Assembly (NCBI GenBank): GCA_964617695.1
Contig: CAZTYW010000085.1
Span: 1 to 6,737 of the forward strand
Origin: CAZTYW01 sp964617695
GTDB lineage: Bacteria; Chloroflexota; Dehalococcoidia; UBA2247; RBG-13-53-26
Direction: 5' to 3'
DNA: 6,737 bases
Positions 1-5,353 of the stretch are shown piece by piece. Below the pieces are notes generated by a model. That model was not told the DNA's origin and ran no database searches. It saw only the letters and a program-made list of their open reading frames with translations. Position numbers and translations under genes: made by a program. Position 1 is the first letter of the stretch, and each line of letters starts with the position of its first letter.

Positions 1-2
1 CC

Positions 3-557
3 AGGAGACCGGTCATGATCGCAGACGCCGCTTCTATGTACGTGGCCAAGGCAGTCGGACTGGCCAGCTCATTTGATATCTTCACCCCCGACGCAACCGA
101 GATGGCGTTCCTGGCCGACAAGGAGGCCACTCACCCGGCCTACATCAACAGGCACCTTTTCGATACGGATATCACCCGCACTCCCGATCTGGTCGCCGCT
201 GCCTACCGCAACAACGGCGCTGCCAGGCTGCTTCTGGTCAAGGGATCGATCGATTACGTGGTAAGGGACGGAGACATTCTGGCCACCGTCACAGAACCCG
301 ATGTGCCGGCACTTGAGGCTATCGGCGGGACGGGTGATACCATCACCGGGCTGGTCTCCGCTTTCGTCCATTCCGGCATGGAACCGCATCGGGCAGCCAT
401 AGTCGCCGCCAGGGCCAACCGAGTGGCAGGCCGCCTTGCCGGGGCCACGCCAGCCACCAGAGTGTCAAGCATCATAAGTCAGTTCCCAGCGGTGTTCGAA
501 GAGCATCTCTCTGAGTGGAGCGGAACGGACCGCACCGAGGGAGGCAAGCATGACTGA
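3..557 (+). CDS. Ribokinase-fold / NAD(P)H-hydrate dehydratase-like protein, C-terminal part (5' end outside window)
   Basis: The reading frame is open from the first bases of the window, and the ATG at 15 falls inside what looks like a conserved core strand (PVMIADA), so this is the C-terminal ~184 residues of a longer protein. Counting from that ATG, a TPD-x-x-E segment lies at residues 24-29, a strand ending in KGS at 76-78, and the anion-hole/catalytic motif GGTGDTITG at 104-112 with Asp108 as likely base. A helical segment rich in Ala follows. This order (TP..E, KG, GTGD) is that of ribokinase-superfamily enzymes and is closest in style to the ADP/ATP-dependent NAD(P)H-hydrate dehydratase (YjeF C-terminal, CARKD) group, which repairs damaged nicotinamide cofactors. 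Another small-molecule kinase of the same fold is possible. The last 8 bp overlap the next gene's start, so the two are probably translationally coupled. Confidence 0.7.
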   Translation, partial: RRPVMIADAASMYVAKAVGLASSFDIFTPDATEMAFLADKEATHPAYINRHLFDTDITRTPDLVAAAYRNNGAARLLLVKGSIDYVVRDGDILATVTEPDVPALEAIGGTGDTITGLVSAFVHSGMEPHRAAIVAARANRVAGRLAGATPATRVSSIISQFPAVFEEHLSEWSGTDRTEGGKHD

Positions 558-768
558 GGTTGACGCCCGCGGCCTCTCATGTCCTATTCCGGTAGTCAAG
601 ACCAGGAAGGCCATGGATGACAACCCAGAGGAGACGATTACGGTGCTGGTGGAGACCGCCGTCTCCAGGGAGAACGTATCTCGGCTGGCCCAGAGCAGAG
701 GCTATTCCGTAGGTGTCGAAGAGATAGACGATGGTTTCCGTCTGTGGCTCAGCCCGCCGGCGAAGTGA
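550..768 (+). CDS. TusA/SirA-family sulfurtransferase-like protein, resembling a stand-alone YedF N-terminal domain
   Basis: This 72-residue protein is full length for a TusA-like domain. It carries the CPxP signature (Cys11-Pro12-Ile13-Pro14) preceded by DARGLS and followed by the VVKTRKA helix. In the family this cysteine carries a persulfide that is passed to protein or tRNA-modification partners. The wording of the motif and the later ENVSRLAQSRGY segment (residues 41-52) resemble the N-terminal domain of YedF, linked to selenium or sulfur metabolism, but YedF's C-terminal DsrE-like domain is absent: the gene stops after the TusA fold. A GAGGGAGG ribosome-binding site lies just before the ATG, inside the end of the kinase-like gene, and the two genes overlap by 8 bp. 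Sulfur or selenium carrier function is inferred from family; the partner is unknown. Confidence 0.85.
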   Translation: MTEVDARGLSCPIPVVKTRKAMDDNPEETITVLVETAVSRENVSRLAQSRGYSVGVEEIDDGFRLWLSPPAK

Positions 769-774
769 TGGCCA

Positions 775-797
775 GACCAGCGGCCGTGCGGCTGGTC
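775..797. terminator. Hairpin between converging genes, possible weak bidirectional terminator
   Basis: GACCAGC (775-781) pairs perfectly with GCTGGTC (791-797) around a 9-nt GC-rich loop. It lies just after the plus-strand TusA stop and just before the minus-strand permease-remnant stop. There is no T-run on either side, so intrinsic termination is uncertain. Confidence 0.3.
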
Positions 798-801
798 AGT
801 G

Positions 802-1147
802 CTACTCCCACCGGAAGAAACGCAACGTTATTGCCACCGCCACTACGGCAATCCCAGCCACGATGAGGAACTCGGTGATGTTCCAGCCGAAGCCGAGCCA
901 CGGGTCCTGCAGCAGCACGATGACGTGCTTCACCATCCGACTGAGGGTCAAGCCCGAGCACGCGCACCTCCCCCAAGTCCGGCCGGCGCAGCCCTTGCAG
1001 GCACTCGACGGTGGTCGTCTTGCCAGCGCCGTTGGGGCCGAGCAGCCCGAATATCTCGCCCTCGGTCACCTGGAACGACACGTCGTCCACGGCTACCGTC
1101 GGCCCGTAGGTCTTCCTGAGGTGTTCGACTTCGATGACCGCATTCAT
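802..1147 (-). pseudogene. ABC transporter remnant: ATPase N-terminus joined out of frame to permease C-terminus
   Basis: From the ATG at 1147 the protein begins as a drug/antibiotic-type ABC ATPase: a strand-rich start (VIEVEHLRKTYG), Walker A GPNGAGKT at residues 37-44, then GLRRPDLGEVRVLGLDPQ up to about residue 70. After that the frame loses ABC similarity; it has no Q-loop, LSGGQ signature or Walker B. In the neighbouring minus-strand frame, about 955 down to the stop at 802-804, lies what looks like the C-terminus of an ABC-2-type permease. It reads MVKHVIVLLQDPW, then a hydrophobic segment (FLIVAGIAVVAVAITL), and ends FFRWE. ABC-2 ATPase and permease genes usually lie next to each other in this order, so the simplest reading is an internal deletion that removed most of both genes, with the junction near 930-955. 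The undisrupted ATPase frame would run on to 749 as nonsense. Neither half could form a working transporter. An assembly collapse is the main alternative. Confidence 0.8.
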
Positions 1148-1203
1148 GGAATGGTTCCCGTGTCAAGGTAATGCAGTTTCAAGTCGGCCCCTCGGCGACG
1201 TCA

Positions 1204-1232
1204 AGAATAGCCGTGGCTTCAAGCTGTGTCAA
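1204..1232 (-). promoter_or_regulatory. Sigma-70-type promoter upstream of the ABC remnant
   Basis: On the minus strand there is TTGACA (complement of 1227-1232), a 17-bp spacer, and TATTCT (complement of 1204-1209). The -35 box is perfect, the -10 box matches 5 of 6, and spacing is ideal. Predicted transcription would start near 1197 and reach the ATPase ATG at 1147 after about 50 nt. The match is by eye and has not been tested. Confidence 0.6.
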
Positions 1233-1294
1233 CGCTCAGGGGCGAGAGGCGCTTGGGGTAGGGGCGGGCCGCAGCATGCCGCTCGGAGGCGGTT

Positions 1295-2296
1295 TCAGGG
1301 CTTGACCACATTGCGCGGGTTGCCGGTGAGAAAACCTTCTATGTTCTCGACCGTAGTCTCCACGATCCTGTTCAGCGCTTCCTGGCTGTAGAACGCCACG
1401 TGCGGGGTATAGACAACGTTGTCCTTCCTCAGCAGAATGTGCCCCGTGACCAGGGGGATGAGGGACTCGAGTTTGCCCCGGTCGTACAATAGCTGCTTCT
1501 CGTCCTTGATCAGCTCTTCACCTTCCAGGACGTCAAGCCCTGCCCCGCCAAGCTTCTTCTTGTCAAGGGCCTCTATCAGCGCTTCGGTGTCCACCAGGCC
1601 GCCTCTGGACGTGTTTATCAGGATAGCCCCCCTCTTCATCAGGTGTATCCGGTCTCTATCTATCAGATGATGGGTCTGCTTGCTGTAAGGAAGATGCAGC
1701 GTGACTATGTCCGACTCTTTCAGCAAATGTTCAAATGAAACGTAGGTGAATCCCAGGACTTCGGACAGAAGGAGCTTCTGGTCCGCGTCATAGGCCAGGA
1801 CGTTCATCCCGAAACCTTTGGCAATCCTGACTACGTGCAGTCCGATGCGGCCAGTACCAACAACGCCCAGCGTCTTGCCTTTGAGATCGAAGCCTTTCAG
1901 GCCCTCTATTGAAAAGTCACCCACCAGGCGCTTGGAGCAGGCCCTGCACAGGTTCCTGGACAACGACAGGATAAGGCCGAAAGTATGCTCGGCTACTGTG
2001 TTCTCACCGTAGGAGGGGACGTACGAGACGACGATTCGCCTGCGCCTGCACTCGGCCAGGTTGATATGGTCCACGCCAGTGGACCTCGAGGCAATCAGTT
2101 TCAGTTCGGGGAGCTGAGTGAGTAGCTGCCTGTCAACATGTGAATAGATGAACGTGGAGAGGATTTCGACATCTCGAATCTCCCCCACGTTTTCCGAATC
2201 CAGCGTTTCGTGGAAGAACCTGAGATCGTGGCCCCCAAAACGCTCTCCAAGGTAGCGTTCTTCCCACTGTTCGATTTCGAAGAATGCGATCCGCAT
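1295..2296 (-). CDS. D-isomer-specific 2-hydroxyacid dehydrogenase (D-lactate dehydrogenase-like)
   Basis: This 333-residue protein has the normal length and order for the family: a split substrate-binding domain around a Rossmann NAD domain. The substrate-domain motif SRSTGVDHI is at 70-78 and the helix-start motif ENTVAEHTFGLIL at 98-110. The nucleotide loop GTGRIG is at 147-152, followed by Asp170 at the end of the next strand, which favours NAD(H) over NADP(H). Catalytic residues are visible as Arg231 (NTSRGG), Glu260 (LDVLEGE) and His299 (TPHVAF). The ~30 residues between Glu260 and His299 are longer than in phosphoglycerate dehydrogenase and fit D-lactate dehydrogenase-like members, which reduce a 2-keto acid to a D-hydroxy acid in the cytosol. 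The exact substrate cannot be read from sequence. It starts 35 nt after the flavoprotein stop on the same strand, with only a weak GGCTGG-like ribosome site, so it is probably the second gene of that transcript. Confidence 0.88.
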   Translation of the reverse strand: MRIAFFEIEQWEERYLGERFGGHDLRFFHETLDSENVGEIRDVEILSTFIYSHVDRQLLTQLPELKLIASRSTGVDHINLAECRRRRIVVSYVPSYGENTVAEHTFGLILSLSRNLCRACSKRLVGDFSIEGLKGFDLKGKTLGVVGTGRIGLHVVRIAKGFGMNVLAYDADQKLLLSEVLGFTYVSFEHLLKESDIVTLHLPYSKQTHHLIDRDRIHLMKRGAILINTSRGGLVDTEALIEALDKKKLGGAGLDVLEGEELIKDEKQLLYDRGKLESLIPLVTGHILLRKDNVVYTPHVAFYSQEALNRIVETTVENIEGFLTGNPRNVVKP

Positions 2297-2331
2297 GTAT
2301 CCAGCCGGGGTGTATTGCCGAGAACACGGGC

Positions 2332-3705
2332 CTAGGCCTCGTCAAGATTGGCCAGAGTCCGAGGTACCAGTTCGGAGAGGGCAGGATGAATGTGCATACC
2401 CCGAATGATTTCGTTCACGTGGCCTTTGGAGGCCATGGCGTTGATCACCTCTTGAATGAGCATGGGAGCGTGAGGACCTATGATGTGAAAACCGAGTATC
2501 CTGCCACTGTCTCGTTCTACCACGGCCTTGGCAAAGCCCTCTGTCTCCATCATGGCTTCACCCTTGGCCACATCGAAATAGCTGGCCCGGCCCACCAGTA
2601 TTCGGTGACCTTTTCTGGCGTCTGCCTCGGTCAGCCCTACCGACGCAATCTGAGGATGAGAATACACGGCGTGGGGTGCGGCGTTGTAGTCCATCTTCGA
2701 CTTGGCGCCGTGCAGATAGTTGTCCACGGCTATGAGGGCCTCCCTGTTTGCCACGTGCGTAAACATATGCTGCCCATTGGCATCGCCCACGGCCAGTATG
2801 TCCTTCTTGCTGGTCTCCAGGCGCTCGTTTACCTTGATGTACCCTCTCCTGCCCGTATCCACGCCCCAGTCTTCCACCTTTAGCAGGTCGGCATTGGAAC
2901 TCCTGCCTGTGGCCACCATGATCCTTTCCGCTGTCAACTGCTGCCTCCTATCAGTGGCCACATGCCTCAAAAGGGCGGTGACCGGCCCCTTTCTCCCATC
3001 GCCCCTGACCTCCTCGACCCGGGTGCTGGTATGCACATCCAGGCGGGTCCTCAGTTGACTCTCCAGAAGTTGACTTACCTCAGGTTCCTCAACCGCAACC
3101 AGTCTGTCCATTATCTCCACCAGGGTGACTTTTGTCCCCATAGCGGCAAAGAAATGCGCATACTCGACACCGATGTATCCGCCGCCGATAATCAGCAGGC
3201 TCTCCGGTCTTGCCTTGAGATGAAGCACCGTCTCGTTTGTCAGGTAGTCGACGCTGTCCAGTCCCTTTATGTCAGGTATGGACGGCCGCGAGCCGGAGGC
3301 AATGAAGACCTTCTTGCCCTGGATCCTCTCTCCGTTGACTTCGATAGCGTAGTCTCCGACAAAATGGCCCTCGCCTTCATAGAAATCCAGATTGTCTGCC
3401 TGTGAGACCGCTTCCCTCATGTGGCGCTGGCTTTCACCTGTGCTCCTCCTCATCCGTTCCATGATGAAGTTGAAATCTATGTCGACGACCTGTGCCTCGA
3501 CGCCCAGCTTCCTGGCTTCCTGTACCTCAACGATCCTGTCGGCGGCATATATCAGCATCTTGGAGGGTATGCAGCCGACGTTGAGACAGGTGCCCCCAAA
3601 GGGGCCCTTGTCCACCAGGGCCGCCTTCAGGCCATGAGCGACGGCCTCGTCGACGATGAGCATCCCCGACCCGGAGCCAATCACGACAACGTCATACTTC
3701 TTCAT
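2332..3705 (-). CDS. FAD-dependent pyridine nucleotide-disulfide oxidoreductase (dihydrolipoamide dehydrogenase / mycothione reductase type)
   Basis: This is a 457-residue class I disulfide reductase. The FAD-binding GSGSG is at 10-14 and the redox-active disulfide motif GGTCLNVGC has Cys40 and Cys45. The NAD loop GGGYIG is at 174-179 with Glu196 after the next strand (NADH preference). VATGR is at 264-268, the second FAD motif LAVGDAN at 304-310, and the interface catalytic pair is His440-Glu445 (HIHPALSE). Electrons would pass from NADH through FAD to the disulfide and on to a substrate disulfide. The GSGSG start and KGPFGGTCLNVGC block resemble mycothione reductase, while HPALSE recalls dihydrolipoamide dehydrogenase; no lipoyl protein or 2-oxoacid E1/E2 genes lie nearby to decide. 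The ATG at 3705 was chosen because GGAGG sits 8 nt upstream; a longer frame from a GTG at 3789 adds an unconserved 28-residue tail. It precedes the hydroxyacid dehydrogenase gene. Confidence 0.9.
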   Translation of the reverse strand: MKKYDVVVIGSGSGMLIVDEAVAHGLKAALVDKGPFGGTCLNVGCIPSKMLIYAADRIVEVQEARKLGVEAQVVDIDFNFIMERMRRSTGESQRHMREAVSQADNLDFYEGEGHFVGDYAIEVNGERIQGKKVFIASGSRPSIPDIKGLDSVDYLTNETVLHLKARPESLLIIGGGYIGVEYAHFFAAMGTKVTLVEIMDRLVAVEEPEVSQLLESQLRTRLDVHTSTRVEEVRGDGRKGPVTALLRHVATDRRQQLTAERIMVATGRSSNADLLKVEDWGVDTGRRGYIKVNERLETSKKDILAVGDANGQHMFTHVANREALIAVDNYLHGAKSKMDYNAAPHAVYSHPQIASVGLTEADARKGHRILVGRASYFDVAKGEAMMETEGFAKAVVERDSGRILGFHIIGPHAPMLIQEVINAMASKGHVNEIIRGMHIHPALSELVPRTLANLDEA

Positions 3706-3797
3706 GGTTGCGCCCTCCGATGCCGCCAGTTGAGCAGGGGCAGACACAGGCGGTGGCCGCTTCAACAGGCTCACTCTGGATTGGGTCACCAGTGAGA

Positions 3798-3826
3798 ATA
3801 ATACGAAGCGGCAATGAAGAAGTCAT
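3798..3826 (-). promoter_or_regulatory. Candidate promoter for the flavoprotein-hydroxyacid dehydrogenase unit
   Basis: On the minus strand, ATGACT (complement of 3821-3826; 4 of 6 to the -35 consensus) is followed by a 17-bp spacer and TATTAT (complement of 3798-3803; 5 of 6 to the -10 consensus). Transcription would start near 3791, leaving a leader of about 85 nt before the ATG at 3705. It lies just downstream of the terminator of the Fe-S operon, as expected for a separate unit. Confidence 0.5.
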
Positions 3827-3873
3827 AAAACAGACTGGGAAAACGTTACAAAGTTATGACGTCTCGGAACCCC

Positions 3874-3910
3874 AAAAGCAGTGGGGCTGTCCACTTTCGG
3901 ACAGCCCCAC
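3874..3910 (-). terminator. Intrinsic terminator of the iscS-iscU-...-tusA operon
   Basis: A perfect 12-bp stem is formed by 3881-3892 (GTGGGGCTGTCC) and 3899-3910, with a 6-nt loop. Reading the minus strand, the stem is followed by TGCTTTTGG, a short T-run at about 3876-3879. It lies about 90 bp past the tusA stop. The T-run is short, so efficiency is uncertain, but stem strength and position fit an operon end. Confidence 0.65.
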
Positions 3911-3916
3911 CTCACC

Positions 3917-3953
3917 CCGAGATTGCCACGTCACGCTGTTCCTCGCAATGACA
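3917..3953. repeat. Dispersed-repeat copy of the 'TCATTGCGAGG...GGCAATCTC' type
   Basis: Read on the minus strand, this stretch begins TGTCATTGCGAGGAAC and ends GTGGCAATCTCGG. That wording matches a short imperfect palindrome (ATTGC...GCAAT ends) which, from general knowledge, is scattered in many copies between genes of various bacterial genomes. It is noncoding here, lying between the terminator hairpin and the tusA stop. Only one copy is in the window, so repeat status rests on recall and not on an internal comparison. Confidence 0.5.
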
Positions 3954-4000
3954 TACGAGGGGCGCAGGACGCTGCGCGCCGGGCTACTGCCTGATCCGGC

Positions 4001-4234
4001 TCAGGCTGGCGCTTTTCTGACGTACACCCTGATCTCCCTGCCGTTCTCCTCCAGCCCCAGGAACTCGTGCCCGGTGGCCTCGCACCAGGCCGGCATGTCG
4101 TGCCTTATTCCCCTGTCGTCGGCCACCACCTCGAGCGCCTCTCCTCCCCGCAGTTGCTTTATGGCTTCCGCGGTCTTCACGATAGGCATCGGGCAGTAAA
4201 GGCCCACGCAGTCCAGACTATCATCTGCCTTCAT
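4001..4234 (-). CDS. TusA/SirA-family sulfur carrier protein
   Basis: This is a 77-residue TusA-fold protein with the CPxP motif at Cys14-Pro15-Met16-Pro17 inside GLYCPMPIVKTAEAI. A second cysteine (Cys9) lies five residues before it, and another (Cys51, in MPAWCEATGHEF) near the middle; the latter stretch is typical of TusA-like proteins that act with DsrE-type proteins. The family carries persulfide sulfur between proteins in the cytosol. The ATG at 4234 was chosen because GGAGG lies 5 nt upstream; the in-frame GTG one codon earlier is too close to that site. It is the last gene of the operon, 36 nt after the DsrE-family stop, and is followed by a terminator. Linkage to DsrE, IscU and an IscS-like protein suggests it feeds or drains sulfur in Fe-S assembly; this is inference. 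Confidence 0.88.
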   Translation of the reverse strand: MKADDSLDCVGLYCPMPIVKTAEAIKQLRGGEALEVVADDRGIRHDMPAWCEATGHEFLGLEENGREIRVYVRKAPA

Positions 4235-4270
4235 CACTCCCTCCTCAGTCCAGTCAGCTCCAAAGACGGC

Positions 4271-4753
4271 CTAGATGAATAGCGACACCTTCGACTTTGA
4301 CGCCTCGCTCAAGAAAAAGGCCGCACCAGCAACGTCGTCAACCTCGCTGCGAAGTGCACCCTCGTCGACGCCCATCACCCCCAGGCTGGTAGTGCAGGCG
4401 ATGAGCTTCACTCCCATCGACCTGGCCATGGTAATGTACTCGTCAACTGACGGCATCCTGACGTCTTTCATCAGCCGCTTCATCATCCATGTGCCGAGGC
4501 CGAACATGTGGAACCTGGACAGCCCCAACCGCCTGGAGCCCCCTCGGTTCATGCGGTTCAGCATCTTGCGCATCACGCCCTTGCTCTTGATGCTGCCTTC
4601 GTTCTGCTTGACGATGTTCAGCCCCCAGAAGGTGAAGAACATGGTCACATCCATACCCATGCTAGCAGCGGTTGTCGCCAAGGTGAAGGCAGACAGCGCC
4701 TTGTCCAGATCGCCACTGAACACCACGACGGTGAACTTCTCCTTCTCCGCCAT
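4271..4753 (-). CDS. DsrE/DsrF-like (DsrE2-type) sulfur-carrier family protein
   Basis: This 160-residue protein begins with a conserved strand and loop (VVVFSGDLDKALSAF, residues 9-23), then the hallmark MFFTFWGLNIVK (38-49), and a basic, Met-rich middle (58-97) that is probably a lid or partner-binding region. The only cysteine is Cys120 in LIACTTSLGVMGV (118-129), the position where DsrE2-type proteins carry the sulfur-binding cysteine. The family takes part in cytosolic or membrane-associated sulfur relay, typically beside TusA. No clear membrane segment is seen, though FFTFWG is hydrophobic. The ATG at 4753 has GGAGG 6 nt upstream; a longer frame to 4822 lies inside the zinc-ribbon gene and is rejected. 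It starts one base after the zinc-ribbon stop, so coupling is likely. The exact donor and acceptor are unknown. Confidence 0.87.
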   Translation of the reverse strand: MAEKEKFTVVVFSGDLDKALSAFTLATTAASMGMDVTMFFTFWGLNIVKQNEGSIKSKGVMRKMLNRMNRGGSRRLGLSRFHMFGLGTWMMKRLMKDVRMPSVDEYITMARSMGVKLIACTTSLGVMGVDEGALRSEVDDVAGAAFFLSEASKSKVSLFI

Positions 4754-4754
4754 C

Positions 4755-4964
4755 CTATTCCTCCTTTGGATCATCCGAGTCGCCGATGTGCGCTCCGCAG
4801 TCAGGGCAGACGGTGCTGTCACGGCCCACGGGCCGGCGACAGAGTGGACAATAGAATATGGTTATGCCACATGCTTCACAAAAAGGCAGACCGTCACCGG
4901 TCGCCTCCGCATCGCAGTAGGGACACACAAACGGCCCCTGTTTGGCCTCGCCCCGTGTCGTCAT
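4755..4964 (-). CDS. Small zinc-ribbon protein with four CxxC motifs
   Basis: This 69-residue protein is almost entirely two zinc ribbons: Cys14/Cys17, Cys29/Cys32, Cys39/Cys42 and Cys53/Cys56. The N-terminal tail is short and the C-terminal tail acidic (DSDDPKEE). Such double zinc-ribbon proteins usually bind two structural zincs and mediate contacts with protein or nucleic acid, and no specific function can be assigned. The ATG at 4964 has GGAGG 6 nt upstream. The gene begins 11 nt after the iscU stop and ends one base before the DsrE-family start, so it is embedded in the operon and probably translated in coupling with its neighbours. With eight thiols beside a sulfur-transfer system, a metal- or sulfur-handling role is possible, but that is speculation. 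Confidence 0.85.
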   Translation of the reverse strand: MTTRGEAKQGPFVCPYCDAEATGDGLPFCEACGITIFYCPLCRRPVGRDSTVCPDCGAHIGDSDDPKEE

Positions 4965-4975
4965 TCCACGCCTCC

Positions 4976-5353
4976 TCACTTCTTGTTCTTGCCCCGGTAG
5001 TCCTCGATGGCCTTGCGAAGTGCCTGGGCGCCGAGGTTTGAGCAGTGAAACTTGTTCTTCGGTAGCCCCTCCAGCTCATTGGCTACCAACTGGGGCGTTA
5101 TCTTCGTCGCCTCGTCGAGTGTCAGCCCCGTGGCCATTTCGCTGACCATGCTGGATACAGCGATGGCCGCCCCACAGCCGAAGGTCTTGAACTTGACGTC
5201 CTCCAGGCGGTCGTCCTTGACCTTGATGTAGAAGGACATCATGTCACCGCACACCGGGTTTCCCTCTTCGCCCACGCCATCGGGGTCCTCTATCTCCCCG
5301 ACGTTGCGGGGGTTCATGAAATGGTCCATAACCTTTTCACTGTAGACCGGCAT
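4976..5353 (-). CDS. iscU: IscU/NifU N-terminal-type Fe-S cluster scaffold protein
   Basis: This 125-residue protein is the normal length for a stand-alone IscU. It opens with YSEKVMDHFMNPRNVGE and retains all cluster ligands: Cys35 and Asp37 in NPVCGD, Cys60 in FGCGAAIA, and His103-Cys104 in FHCSNLG. It would assemble a [2Fe-2S] cluster from iron and sulfur, normally with persulfide delivered by a cysteine desulfurase. The HscA-chaperone motif LPPVK of classical IscU is replaced by LPKNK (97-101), which fits a chaperone-independent or NifU-like version. No hscA, hscB, ferredoxin or iscA genes are nearby. The ATG at 5353 has GGAGG 8 nt upstream and overlaps the end of the NifS/IscS-like gene by 17 bp. 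Scaffold identity is firm; the sulfur source is in doubt because the partner lacks the PLP lysine. Confidence 0.95.
   Translation of the reverse strand: MPVYSEKVMDHFMNPRNVGEIEDPDGVGEEGNPVCGDMMSFYIKVKDDRLEDVKFKTFGCGAAIAVSSMVSEMATGLTLDEATKITPQLVANELEGLPKNKFHCSNLGAQALRKAIEDYRGKNKK

Noticed and set aside
1233..1294. GC-rich imperfect palindrome around GCATGC after the hydroxyacid dehydrogenase gene
   Set aside because: The arms are imperfect and there is no T-run, so I could not support a terminator or operator.
3706..3789. 28-residue N-terminal extension of the disulfide reductase from a GTG at 3789
   Set aside because: The extension is Pro/Ala-rich and unconserved in style. The GTG would sit almost at the predicted transcript start, and GGAGG lies 8 nt before the ATG at 3705.
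3962..4005. Small hairpins GCGCAG-GACG-CTGCGC (3962-3977) and CCTGA-N6-TCAGG (3990-4005) near the tusA stop
   Set aside because: The stems are only 6 and 5 bp, with no T-run; the longer 12-bp stem nearby explains termination better.
4754..4822. 23-residue N-terminal extension of the DsrE-family protein
   Set aside because: It reads through the zinc-ribbon coding sequence in another frame; the ATG at 4753 has GGAGG 6 nt upstream and matches where the family begins.
4275..5000. 241-residue plus-strand open frame opposite the DsrE and zinc-ribbon genes
   Set aside because: It is antisense to two genes with clear family motifs and good ribosome sites. Its translation has no recognisable domain, and GC-rich codon structure explains the open frame.
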